Of a stretch of DNA of 64,000 nucleotides, positions 35,494-42,818 are shown one piece after another. Below the pieces are notes generated by a model. That model saw only the letters and a list, made by a program, of their open reading frames with translations, did no database searches and had not been told where the DNA came from. Origin of the DNA: Pseudomonadota bacterium (GTDB lineage Bacteria; Desulfobacterota; Binatia; Binatales; Binataceae); assembly GCA_021323675.1 (NCBI GenBank), contig JAJPKP010000084.1, positions 1-64,000 on the forward strand, in the 5' to 3' direction. Position 1 is the stretch's first letter. The number at the start of each line of letters is the position of its first letter. The position numbers were made by a program, and so were the translations under genes.

Positions 35494-35967
35494 ATGAGCG
35501 ATGAGACGCGGGCCGGCGGAAAGCGCCGGCCCGCATTCTTTCTGACCCTGATGGCTTTGGCCGCCTTCGCGGCATCCTGCTATTCCTCGAGTTACCCCAA
35601 GGAGATGGCGGCCAATGTCGATTTGATCTCCGGCCTGTCGGACAAACTCGCCGATTTCTGCACGGCCGGCTTCACGATTGGCGATCGCCAGATTTCATCC
35701 GAGGAAATGGGCGAATTCTACTACGCCCTCAAGAAGGCGCGAGCCTATGCCCAGATGACACGCTCGCACGCGGATCGCGCTTCGTACCGCGATTTCACGA
35801 CGATGCTCGATCGCTACGCCGCGTTCGTGCGTTCAGCCGATGAGTATCGGCTGAGCACGCACGCGGACTCCGCGACGCTGAAGGGCCTGCTCGAGCAGCA
35901 CAAGGCGGTCGAGCAGGCCGCATCGCAGGTGCGTACGGATTTGGCCCGGGAGAACGGATCCGATTGA
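35494..35967 (+). CDS. Small lipoprotein of unknown function
   Basis: 157 residues from ATG 35494. Basic residues (GGKRR) then a hydrophobic stretch FFLTLMALAAFAASC form a lipoprotein signal with Cys at residue 29. The mature part is mostly helical (YYALKKARAYAQMTRSHA, GLLEQHKAVEQAASQ) with no recognised domain. The first codons encode an 11-bp perfect hairpin (35508-35534). It meets the nitroreductase gene tail to tail. Confidence 0.7.
   Translation: MSDETRAGGKRRPAFFLTLMALAAFAASCYSSSYPKEMAANVDLISGLSDKLADFCTAGFTIGDRQISSEEMGEFYYALKKARAYAQMTRSHADRASYRDFTTMLDRYAAFVRSADEYRLSTHADSATLKGLLEQHKAVEQAASQVRTDLARENGSD
35508..35534 (+). terminator. Terminator-like hairpin inside the lipoprotein start
   Basis: GCGGGCCGGCG (35508-35518) pairs perfectly with 35524-35534 across a 5-nt GAAAG loop and is followed by ATTCTTTCT. 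By form it is a terminator for the DLH gene 31 bp upstream, yet it lies within codons 5-14 of the lipoprotein. It may attenuate the downstream gene. Confidence 0.55.
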
Positions 35968-35974
35968 GCGCCGC

Positions 35975-36655
35975 TCATCCCTTCCAGGGGTTTCCGTAAC
36001 GATCGAGGCAGACGACCTCGCTGACCGGGCGGCGTCTGATCGGACCGAACTTGTCGGTCGGATAACCGATCGGCAACAGCGCGTAGGTCTGCACCTCTGG
36101 CGGCAGACCAAGGACCGCCTTCACCTCATCCTCGTAAAACATATGGATGGTCGTAAGCACGGTGCCGAGTCCGAAAGCGCGGCAGGCCAGGATGATGTTC
36201 TGCACGGCGGGATAGATGCTGGATCCGCCCATCCGCGCCAGATTGCGCATCGCGGCCTGCACGTCGGGCGGCAGTTGAGCGGGTTGCGCTCCCACCTGGC
36301 CCGGCTGCAGGCAGGCCAGCAGCAGTACGGGCGCGTCGGCCATGTGATCGATCAGGTAGGTCGCCGATGCCATCAGCTTGTCGTACTGCTTCTGATCCAT
36401 GTGCTCGGGCTTGGTCCGGTTGGCGTACAACGCCATCAGGATTCCTCCGCCCTTGCGATAGACCTCACCAATCTTGCGCCGCTGCTCACGATCCTTGACG
36501 ACCACGAACAGCCACGTTTGCTCGTTGCTGCCGGACGGCGCCCGGATGCCGGCATCGAGGATTTTGGTGATAACTTCGTCGGGCACCGGGTCGGGCTTGA
36601 ATCTGCGCAATGCGCGCGCGGAATAGATCGCGTCGAACAGTCCGATGTCTGCCAT
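35975..36655 (-). CDS. Nitroreductase-family flavoprotein
   Basis: 226 residues from ATG 36655, with GAGAAGG upstream. FMN-binding pattern: YSARALRRFKPDPVPDEV at the N-terminus, then APSGSNEQTWLFVVVKDREQ, and in the C-terminal half GGSSIYPAVQNIILACRAFGLGT and ALLPIGYPTDKFGP. Such enzymes reduce nitro groups, quinones or enones with NAD(P)H. Substrate unknown. Upstream of it on the minus strand lies the VOC gene with its own terminator between them. Confidence 0.92.
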   Translation of the reverse strand: MADIGLFDAIYSARALRRFKPDPVPDEVITKILDAGIRAPSGSNEQTWLFVVVKDREQRRKIGEVYRKGGGILMALYANRTKPEHMDQKQYDKLMASATYLIDHMADAPVLLLACLQPGQVGAQPAQLPPDVQAAMRNLARMGGSSIYPAVQNIILACRAFGLGTVLTTIHMFYEDEVKAVLGLPPEVQTYALLPIGYPTDKFGPIRRRPVSEVVCLDRYGNPWKG

Positions 36656-36704
36656 AGGAACCTTCTCCAATTCTGGTGTGGGCAGTATCAGCGATTGCGG
36701 AAGG

Positions 36705-36738
36705 AAAAAAAAGAGCGGCCGGATTCCGATCCAGCCGC
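36705..36738 (-). terminator. Rho-independent terminator after VOC gene
   Basis: On the minus strand, 35 bp past the VOC stop, GCGGC-T-GGAT pairs with ATCC-G-GCCGC around a CGGA loop (36715-36738), followed by TCTTTTTTTT. One internal mismatch. It insulates the VOC gene from the nitroreductase downstream. Confidence 0.8.
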
Positions 36739-36773
36739 CCTGCCCTGAAAACGTGCTGCGAGCGAGGTCGCCG

Positions 36774-37346
36774 CTAGAAAGGTGAGCGGTCGCCCTCCGC
36801 CTTCACCCGATTCGGACCCGCCAGGATCTGATAGACCTTTTTGGCTTCGGCGGGATCGCTAACCATCGGACCCGGCTGGTCGTGATGGCGCATGATCTTG
36901 TCCTCTTCAGTGAACTTGCGCATGGTGGTGCAGTATTCGAGCAGCAGGCCGTTGGGGTCGCGGAAGTAGATCGAGCGGCACCACTCGTGATCGACAACCG
37001 CGCTCACGTCCACTCCTTTCTGCAGGAGCATCGCGCGCTTTTCTTCCAGCTCCTTCGCGTCATCGCACCAGAATGCGAAATGGTAGAACGCTCCGGGCAG
37101 ACCCTGGGCGCTGTTGATATCGGTCGCCCACTCCTCGGGAACGCCCTTCACCTTCTCCGGGCACATGAACGCCACCAGGGAGCCGTCGCCAGTGTTCAGG
37201 AAGACGTGCTTGATCTTGCCTTCGCCGCCGGTCTCGAGAATGTCCGCCCAGGCGACCTCCCATCCGAGTACCTTGGTATAAAAGTCGATAGTCCGATCGA
37301 TATCGAGCGTGGCCAGTCCCAGATGATGCACTCCGGTGCGCTTCAT
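36774..37346 (-). CDS. VOC-family protein, extradiol dioxygenase/glyoxalase type
   Basis: 190 residues. RTGVHHLGLATLDIDRTIDF begins the first beta-alpha-beta module; GAFYHFAFWCDD and RDPNGLLLEYCTT supply the expected His and Glu metal ligands, so the metal site looks complete. The 35-residue C-terminal tail is unlike minimal glyoxalases. Probable ring-cleavage or glyoxalase-like chemistry; substrate unknown. ATG 37346 with AGGAGG upstream. A 16-bp palindrome overlaps its leader. Confidence 0.85.
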   Translation of the reverse strand: MKRTGVHHLGLATLDIDRTIDFYTKVLGWEVAWADILETGGEGKIKHVFLNTGDGSLVAFMCPEKVKGVPEEWATDINSAQGLPGAFYHFAFWCDDAKELEEKRAMLLQKGVDVSAVVDHEWCRSIYFRDPNGLLLEYCTTMRKFTEEDKIMRHHDQPGPMVSDPAEAKKVYQILAGPNRVKAEGDRSPF

Positions 37347-37358
37347 CGCTGTATCCTC

Positions 37359-37374
37359 CTGAACGATAGTTCAG
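37359..37374. promoter_or_regulatory. Palindromic operator candidate before VOC gene
   Basis: CTGAACGATAGTTCAG: 6-bp perfect arms around 4 bp, ending where the VOC Shine-Dalgarno begins. A minus-strand TTGACA at 37412-37417 is a likely -35. The form suits a TetR- or GntR-type repressor site, which is inference. Confidence 0.5.
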
Positions 37375-37777
37375 ATTGCGTGCTCATCCATTAGTATCAC
37401 TTCGGCTTCATTGTCAAAACCGCCGAAACAGCGCTCGTCCGGCAGGGCGAGCGAACACCCGAAACGGATGGAAAGAGAGGCTCGCGAGTAGCGATGCCCC
37501 GGACCCCTGCTAATCGGGAAGAAGCGAAGCCGTTCCCGCCGTCGATGAGACCCGCGATTGGGCCACTAAGCGGAAACGATGAATTCGGCGGCGCCGAGTG
37601 CCTCGAGACTCGCGACCGGCCCTCGGCACCGCCCTTACCAAGCCCTTCAACCGAACCCCGCCGTCCCCCTTTCGAGGCGCCTGGACCGCCTCGTGGCAGC
37701 GCCCGGGAAGAGGCTCCCTGCCGAGATTCAGTGCATCAGGTCCTGCGTCCTAAGCATTCTAGAGAACCCCCGAGTTT
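37375..37777. other. Noncoding stretch with several hairpins
   Basis: No convincing gene: ORFs here lack ribosome sites and known motifs. The part 37589-37723 is rich in stems: a near-perfect 9-bp stem around 37589-37629, CGAGGCG/CGCCTCG at 37674-37694, and a bulged stem at 37696-37723. It could be a structured RNA, or debris of an older gene. Confidence 0.3.
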
Positions 37778-37909
37778 GATGTCAAGTGCATTTACCTTGA
37801 CTCACGTATAATCATTATCAATTATTAGGCCGTATGAAGCTCAAACCGTCTGTGTTTCTACTCTTGACTCTTTAAATCGTTCGGATTGTAAGCAACTGCA
37901 CTTGACATC
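37778..37909. repeat. Widely spaced 13-bp perfect inverted repeat
   Basis: GATGTCAAGTGCA at 37778-37790 and its exact reverse complement at 37897-37909 enclose 106 bp of AT-rich DNA, unlike the GC-rich flanks. The right arm starts 5 bp after the -10 of a promoter candidate, as an operator would. Likely binding sites of a repressor, perhaps the HTH protein encoded at 37946. Confidence 0.7.
37864..37892 (+). promoter_or_regulatory. Sigma-70-like promoter for the HTH gene
   Basis: TTGACT (37864-37869), 17-bp spacer, TGTAAG (37887-37892). Transcription would start about 37899, inside the right arm of the inverted repeat, and reach the ATG at 37946 after a leader of about 47 nt. Confidence 0.5.
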
Positions 37910-37945
37910 GCAGGACCGGTCACACAAAGCAGACGCTCGCTGATT

Positions 37946-38314
37946 ATGTTTGACCAGCCCGTATGGCTGCCAATACATTCGCAAATTGTGGGACGGCGCA
38001 AACGAACGGCGCGGCCTCCACGCGGCTCAAAGCACGTAAATTGGGTCGAAGTCGCAGTAAGGATGGTGCCGGGCGGGGCACCGGCGGTTGGCCGCCTCTG
38101 CGGCGTTAGCCGGCAAGCGATCTACACTTGGATAGCCGAGTGGCGGGTTGAAAGACTGGTCGACGCTCTCAAACTCGCCCGTGCCACCGGCATCGCGATC
38201 GAAAAGCTTGCAGGCCCGAGACTCGACTTGAATGAGGCCGACGTGCTCCGCGATGAGGTCGAGCGGGCCAGGGCCAAGTCTCCCCTCCCGATGCCCAGAA
38301 GTCGCCGCAGATGA
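37946..38314 (+). CDS. Small helix-turn-helix DNA-binding protein
   Basis: 122 residues. After a basic N-terminus (GRRKRTARPPRGSKHVN) comes a Cro/YdaS-like HTH: GGAPAVGRLCGVSRQAIYTW, then WRVERLVDALKLARATGIAI. The spacing A-x-x-x-G-V-S-R-Q-A-I-x-x-W matches phage-type repressors/antitoxins. Its promoter carries the inverted-repeat arm, suggesting self-control. It is the only regulator near the injection-system cluster, which starts 1.8 kb away beyond an opposing gene. Moderate confidence that it is a real gene. Confidence 0.6.
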   Translation: MFDQPVWLPIHSQIVGRRKRTARPPRGSKHVNWVEVAVRMVPGGAPAVGRLCGVSRQAIYTWIAEWRVERLVDALKLARATGIAIEKLAGPRLDLNEADVLRDEVERARAKSPLPMPRSRRR

Positions 38315-38358
38315 CATTTGCGCGAGTCGCGCGGCCCCGAGCAGAATCCGCCGCGGGC

Positions 38359-39714
38359 TCAGATTGCCCCGGCGCTTGCCCGCCCGTCCGTAACCAACGA
38401 GCCGAGCGCCGCCGCCCAGCAAACCAGCGAAGCGGCGACCGCGAGACCCAAATCTCCAAGCACTTCGCAATGCGGCAGGAGCGGCGCGCCCGTCGCAACC
38501 CCGAAGGCGATCAGCAGACCCATCGTCCATGCATCGGGATACGCGCGCCGCGGCATCCTCGCGGCCGCGAACAATCCGATCAACGCCGGAATCGCAAGCA
38601 CGAAATAGTGCACGTGCGAAGCGGGACTCGAGAGAACCATTATGATCATCAGCGCCGATATCGCGAGTTCCTCGTCCAGCGCGCCCCGCCTGCTCCATCC
38701 CGCCGCGATCAGCGTGATCGCCGTGAAGACAATTGCGAGCGCCGCGTGCATCGGGCGTTCGTACCATGCCAGTCGAGGGCTTCTCTGCTTGCGGCCGAGC
38801 GTCATGGTCTGCTCCAGATTTGACCAATTGTGAATCATCGCCTCGAACGACTGGTTGTCGGTGCCGTTGACGTCGAGCAGCTCGGTGGCACGGGACCGAT
38901 CGTTTCCGATTCCCGCCGCCGGCTCAACCAGCACGCGCACCCATTCGCGGAAATAATCCGCGGTCCTGGCCGGCCCGATTGCGATCGACGGCAGCACCAC
39001 CAGGCCGAGCGCAAGCCCCGCCGCGCATGCGGCGACCATCTTCAGGTCCCTGCGCCAGATCGGATACACAACCAGATAAATCGGGATCACCTTGGTGCAC
39101 ACCGCCGCCGCCAGCCACCATCCGGCGGCATACGAGCGCCGGGCCATCACCGCCGCGATCATCGCGCACAGCGCGACGAGTTCGATGAAGTTGGCCTGCC
39201 CGCGCGACAGCGTAAATCCGGCCGGCCCCAGCGCGGCCACGATCGGCATCACGCGCAGCGTCCACCAGGCTCTTGAGCCGGGAGGAGGCAGGCCGCCGAA
39301 TCGCTCGGCGGCCGCGCGCTCGACTGCCGAAGCCAGCAAGTGCACGCCGACCGCAAGGCACGCAACGCTCAGCGCGTACCAGACTACGACCGACACCCCG
39401 AACGGCAGCGTGTAAGCGCGGTTGTAACCCGGCGGCGGATCCGCCAGCGGCGCAATCGCGATCGCGAATACCGGAGGATACTGGAAGTGCCAGCCGTGCC
39501 CCTCGGTGACGGTGTAGATGTCGCGGCCGGTTCGTATCGCCCATCCCGCGCGGAGGAAGACATCAAGGTCGGTGAGCCGGCGAACGAGAAAATTCGATCT
39601 GATCTCGACCAATCCGCCGAACAGGATCGTGAGAATGAAGAGCGCCGCGAGCCCGATGCGCTCGAGCCGGGTGGGGCGCTCCCAGGTGGAATTGAGACCG
39701 GTTTCGGGTGTCAC
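38359..39714 (-). CDS. GT87-like membrane glycosyltransferase (DUF2029)
   Basis: About 451 residues if started at GTG 39714; an ATG at 39912 gives 517 with a non-hydrophobic, unlikely extension. Roughly ten hydrophobic segments. FLVRRLTDLDVFLRAGWAI and GHGWHFQYPPVFAIAIAPL are the polar loop motifs of the GT87/mannosyltransferase group using polyprenyl-phosphate sugars, with AAVCTKVIPIYLVVYPIWRR further on. It would add a sugar to a cell-envelope lipid or glycan. No partner genes nearby. Opposite strand to the injection cluster. Confidence 0.78.
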   Translation of the reverse strand: MTPETGLNSTWERPTRLERIGLAALFILTILFGGLVEIRSNFLVRRLTDLDVFLRAGWAIRTGRDIYTVTEGHGWHFQYPPVFAIAIAPLADPPPGYNRAYTLPFGVSVVVWYALSVACLAVGVHLLASAVERAAAERFGGLPPPGSRAWWTLRVMPIVAALGPAGFTLSRGQANFIELVALCAMIAAVMARRSYAAGWWLAAAVCTKVIPIYLVVYPIWRRDLKMVAACAAGLALGLVVLPSIAIGPARTADYFREWVRVLVEPAAGIGNDRSRATELLDVNGTDNQSFEAMIHNWSNLEQTMTLGRKQRSPRLAWYERPMHAALAIVFTAITLIAAGWSRRGALDEELAISALMIIMVLSSPASHVHYFVLAIPALIGLFAAARMPRRAYPDAWTMGLLIAFGVATGAPLLPHCEVLGDLGLAVAASLVCWAAALGSLVTDGRASAGAI

Positions 39715-40081
39715 AGTGCCGGCGGCCCTTCTCCTTGCGGCGATTCGCCCGCCATTATGGCTCCGCCGCGCACAAAATGCGCTCGTGAATGCCGTTTGCG
39801 GGTAAGCGTCCAAACCCTCGGCTAAGCTTCCATTCGCGCGCAAAGACATATCTTTATGCGAATAATCCGTGAATGCGCGTCTATCGGCGCCAGGAATATC
39901 CAGAACTTGCATTGCGGAGAATCAGCGCCACTCGTGACGCGCCCGACCGGCGCGTCGCCGCTCGCCGCGCCGCGAATTTCGGCGACGCCGGGAGACGAGG
40001 CGTAACCAAATGGTCATTCAAGAGGTAGGAATTCGCTACACAAAGTGCTACACCGGGTGCCCGGCATAGGAGGACAAAACC
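39715..40081. other. Control region before the injection-system cluster
   Basis: No gene is supported here apart from the possible N-terminal extension of the GT87 protein. It holds an imperfect hairpin at 39832-39863 (ATTCGC/GCGAAT outside, AAAGA/TCTTT inside), a direct repeat GCTACAC at 40035-40041 and 40047-40053, a CCGGG-TG-CCCGG hairpin at 40053-40064, and the sheath ribosome site AGGAGG at 40068-40073. The promoter of the cluster should lie here but I cannot pick convincing boxes. Confidence 0.45.
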
Positions 40082-42367
40082 ATGGCGTCTGCTCTCGTGA
40101 TTCCCGGCGTACAGGTCCGCACGGTGTTCGAGCCTTCTCCGGCGCTCCCAAGCCTTACCGGAATTCTCGGAGTCGTGGGAGTCACCGATCGCGGTCCGAT
40201 CGATCCCACGCCGGTCGGCGGCATGAGCGAGTTCCTCGACACCTTCGGGCCCGCGAGCAGGTACACGATGCCCGAGGTGCAAAGCGCGTTCGCGAACGGG
40301 GTCTCCGAAATTTTCATCGCGCGCACGGCGCCCGGGCGCGGGCAGAAGGCCCGCCTGGAAATCAATAGCGACGACGGCGACCCCGTGGTCACGCTGGTTG
40401 CTCGCGCCGAAGGCGGATGGGGCAATCAGATCGGAGTTCAGTTCACCCAGGTGAAAACTCTTTCCGGGCACGGCGTGAAGTACGTTAATCTCGACGTCTA
40501 CCTGGGCGACAGGCTGGTGGAATCGCACGGTTCGCTGGTAACCGATGAGACCAGCCCTTCTTATCTCTTCGACCGAATTAACCAACAGTCACAGCTCATC
40601 GTCGCGCTCGATCCGGCCTTCGACGTCGGCCTGCCGGTGAGCATCATCGCATCGCCGCTGGCGGACGGACCCGCAAAGCCCGCTTTCACCACCCTCAAGG
40701 CCGGCGCCGCCGACGTGCTGCGGGTCGAGGCGAACCAGCCGGGACTCATCGGCGATCGCATCAGCGTGCGAGTGCGCGAAGGTCAGGCCAGCCTGCCGAT
40801 AGCAGGCGCGGCCAATGCCCCGAGCATCGAGGTTCAGGCCCGCAAGGAAGGCTCCGCGGGGACGGGAATTCGGGTCAGCGTGGTCGCGGCGGGAAACGCG
40901 GTGAGCCTGGTGATCACGCCGACTGTGGGCGTTCCGCGCACCCTTGGCCCCTTCTCGGACGTCGATTCGCTCGTCGCGGGGTTCAACAGCGACCCTGATG
41001 TCCAGGTGATCAAGCGCGGCACTGTTCTGCCGGCGCCGGTCGCCAATCCGACCCCGCTTGTCCGCCACGTGCATATCGACGTCATCAGCGAAGGGCGCGA
41101 CACGGCGACCTATCTGAACCAGCCCGATCTCGATTCCATCGTTGCTCTTAACGATCCTCTGGTGACCTTCTCCAAGGTCGGCGCGGCCACGCAGTTGCCC
41201 GATGCGACGCCGGGAAAGGCGTTGAGCGGAGGCCGCGAGGCCGGCCCGGAGCTGGATGTTGCCGGCGACGGCGGGCCCGCTCCCCTCATCGAATTCTATG
41301 CGCCGGCGCCGCTAACCAGTCCGGTCTCGGTGGCGATTACCCGCGGCGTTTCCACGATCGACAACACGACCCCGGTCCTGGGACTCGACGTCGTGGTCGA
41401 TGGCAACGTGGTGGAAAGCTACCGCAACCTGACGATGGACCCCGATGATGAGAACTATCTGCCGGCGGTTCTGCGCTCCTCGGGGCTGATCCGCGCGCGC
41501 GACCTGATCGTGCGGGGGCGCACCTCCTCGCTTCCTTCGAACATGGTTCGTCCGGCGCGGCTCACCGGCGGAATTTCGCCCTCGACTGACGACTACGGCG
41601 ACGCGCTCGAACGCCTCGAGACCGCCGAGGAAGTTGACATGGTGATTGCATCGGTCGCCAACCAGCTTGCCGATGCCGACGTGCGCAAGGCTCATCAACT
41701 GGTCACCGCTCACTGCGCGAAGATGGCGGACGTGGCGCGCAACCGGATCGGGATCGGATCGGTCACCCGTTCGGAGGCCAGCTCCGTCGCCCAGATCCTC
41801 GACCACGCGGACGACGTGCGCAGCGATCATTTCATTCTGTGCACGCCGGCCGGGATGGACGGGGCGGTCGCGGGCCTGCTGGCGCGGCTCGATTTCTGGG
41901 ACTCGCCGACTTTCAAGAATGTGCTGGCTCCGGGCGGCGACCTGGTCGCGTACACCGACCCCCAGCTCGTTCAATTGATCCTGGGCAACGTCTTTGTCGT
42001 AACCACCAAGCGAAGCCTGGGAATCATCGCGGTCAAGGGGCTGCTCACCAGCGGTCAGCAGGTCAATGTCCGCCGCACCGCGAACAAGGCGGTGCGCGAC
42101 GTGAAGGCGAATTGCGACAACTATATCGGCCTGCTCAACACCGAAGGCTCCCGCAATGCGCTGCGCCAGCAGATCACCGCGATGTTTTTGCAGATGGAGC
42201 GCGACGGCGCGATCGTTCCCAGCACCGACGGCAAGGATCCTTCCTTCGCGGTCAACGTCTATTCGACCGAGTCCGATTTTGCGAGCGGAATCGTGCGCGT
42301 GGATATCGCCGTCAGGCCGGTGCGCGCGATCGACTACATCTACGCCACCATCCTGGTGAAGAACTAA
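40082..42367 (+). CDS. Contractile tail sheath protein
   Basis: 761 residues, larger than most sheaths (350-500). The N-terminus ALVIPGVQVRTVFEPSP and GILGVVGVTDRGPID is the classical sheath start; the C-terminal domain (about 495-761) is conserved, ending AIDYIYATILVKN, the strand donated to neighbouring subunits in the sheath mesh. Between them, three copies of an AR-x-EGxxGNxIxV-like motif (about residues 107, 217 and 252) mark inserted beta domains on the outer surface. It contracts to drive the tube through the target. AGGAGG 8 bp before ATG. Single sheath gene, unlike Afp/PVC loci with three. Confidence 0.94.
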   Translation: MASALVIPGVQVRTVFEPSPALPSLTGILGVVGVTDRGPIDPTPVGGMSEFLDTFGPASRYTMPEVQSAFANGVSEIFIARTAPGRGQKARLEINSDDGDPVVTLVARAEGGWGNQIGVQFTQVKTLSGHGVKYVNLDVYLGDRLVESHGSLVTDETSPSYLFDRINQQSQLIVALDPAFDVGLPVSIIASPLADGPAKPAFTTLKAGAADVLRVEANQPGLIGDRISVRVREGQASLPIAGAANAPSIEVQARKEGSAGTGIRVSVVAAGNAVSLVITPTVGVPRTLGPFSDVDSLVAGFNSDPDVQVIKRGTVLPAPVANPTPLVRHVHIDVISEGRDTATYLNQPDLDSIVALNDPLVTFSKVGAATQLPDATPGKALSGGREAGPELDVAGDGGPAPLIEFYAPAPLTSPVSVAITRGVSTIDNTTPVLGLDVVVDGNVVESYRNLTMDPDDENYLPAVLRSSGLIRARDLIVRGRTSSLPSNMVRPARLTGGISPSTDDYGDALERLETAEEVDMVIASVANQLADADVRKAHQLVTAHCAKMADVARNRIGIGSVTRSEASSVAQILDHADDVRSDHFILCTPAGMDGAVAGLLARLDFWDSPTFKNVLAPGGDLVAYTDPQLVQLILGNVFVVTTKRSLGIIAVKGLLTSGQQVNVRRTANKAVRDVKANCDNYIGLLNTEGSRNALRQQITAMFLQMERDGAIVPSTDGKDPSFAVNVYSTESDFASGIVRVDIAVRPVRAIDYIYATILVKN

Positions 42368-42418
42368 CCGTCCAGGACCGCGACGCCGGGACGAGCGGCC
42401 CGGAGAGGAAGGTAACAA

Positions 42419-42799
42419 ATGGCAGAGATTTATACGGCGACCTCTTCCGAAGTTAAGGTCAACAACGAAACCATCGCGGGCCTGCAGGCCATCGAATACA
42501 CCATGCTGCGCAACCGCCAGCACGTCGGCGCAGTCGGGACCGACGAGCGTATCGCGGTTTACTTCCAGCTCAAGGTGGTGATGGGCCGCCTGCGCGTCGC
42601 ATCCGCCAACAAGACCCTGGACGGCTTGCTCCAGTCGATGGCCAAGTTCACGGTGACCGCCACCCTGAAGCACGGCGACACGTCGCGCAACGTGAGCTTC
42701 GACGAATGCTACATGGAGGACAAGCAGTTCAGCATGACCGCGCAAAACCACGGCGAAGCAATCTATACGTTCTCCGCCACCCGTTTGCGCGAGGAATAG
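42419..42799 (+). CDS. Tail tube protein
   Basis: 126 residues. AEIYTATSSEVKVNNETIAG, then IEYTMLRNRQHVGAVGTDER and a C-terminal HGEAIYTFSATRLREE fit the small contractile-tail tube family (Hcp/gp19-like beta barrel). Hexamers stack to form the inner tube carrying cargo. GGAAGG lies just before the ATG. Directly after the sheath, as in all contractile systems; only one tube gene is in view. Confidence 0.85.
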   Translation: MAEIYTATSSEVKVNNETIAGLQAIEYTMLRNRQHVGAVGTDERIAVYFQLKVVMGRLRVASANKTLDGLLQSMAKFTVTATLKHGDTSRNVSFDECYMEDKQFSMTAQNHGEAIYTFSATRLREE

Positions 42800-42818
42800 G
42801 TTTCCGCTCGTTGCCCCT

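Noticed and set aside
37494-37811. 105-residue ORF in the 37.5 kb gap
   Set aside because: Pro/Arg-rich, no ribosome site, crosses the inverted-repeat arm; better explained as noncoding.
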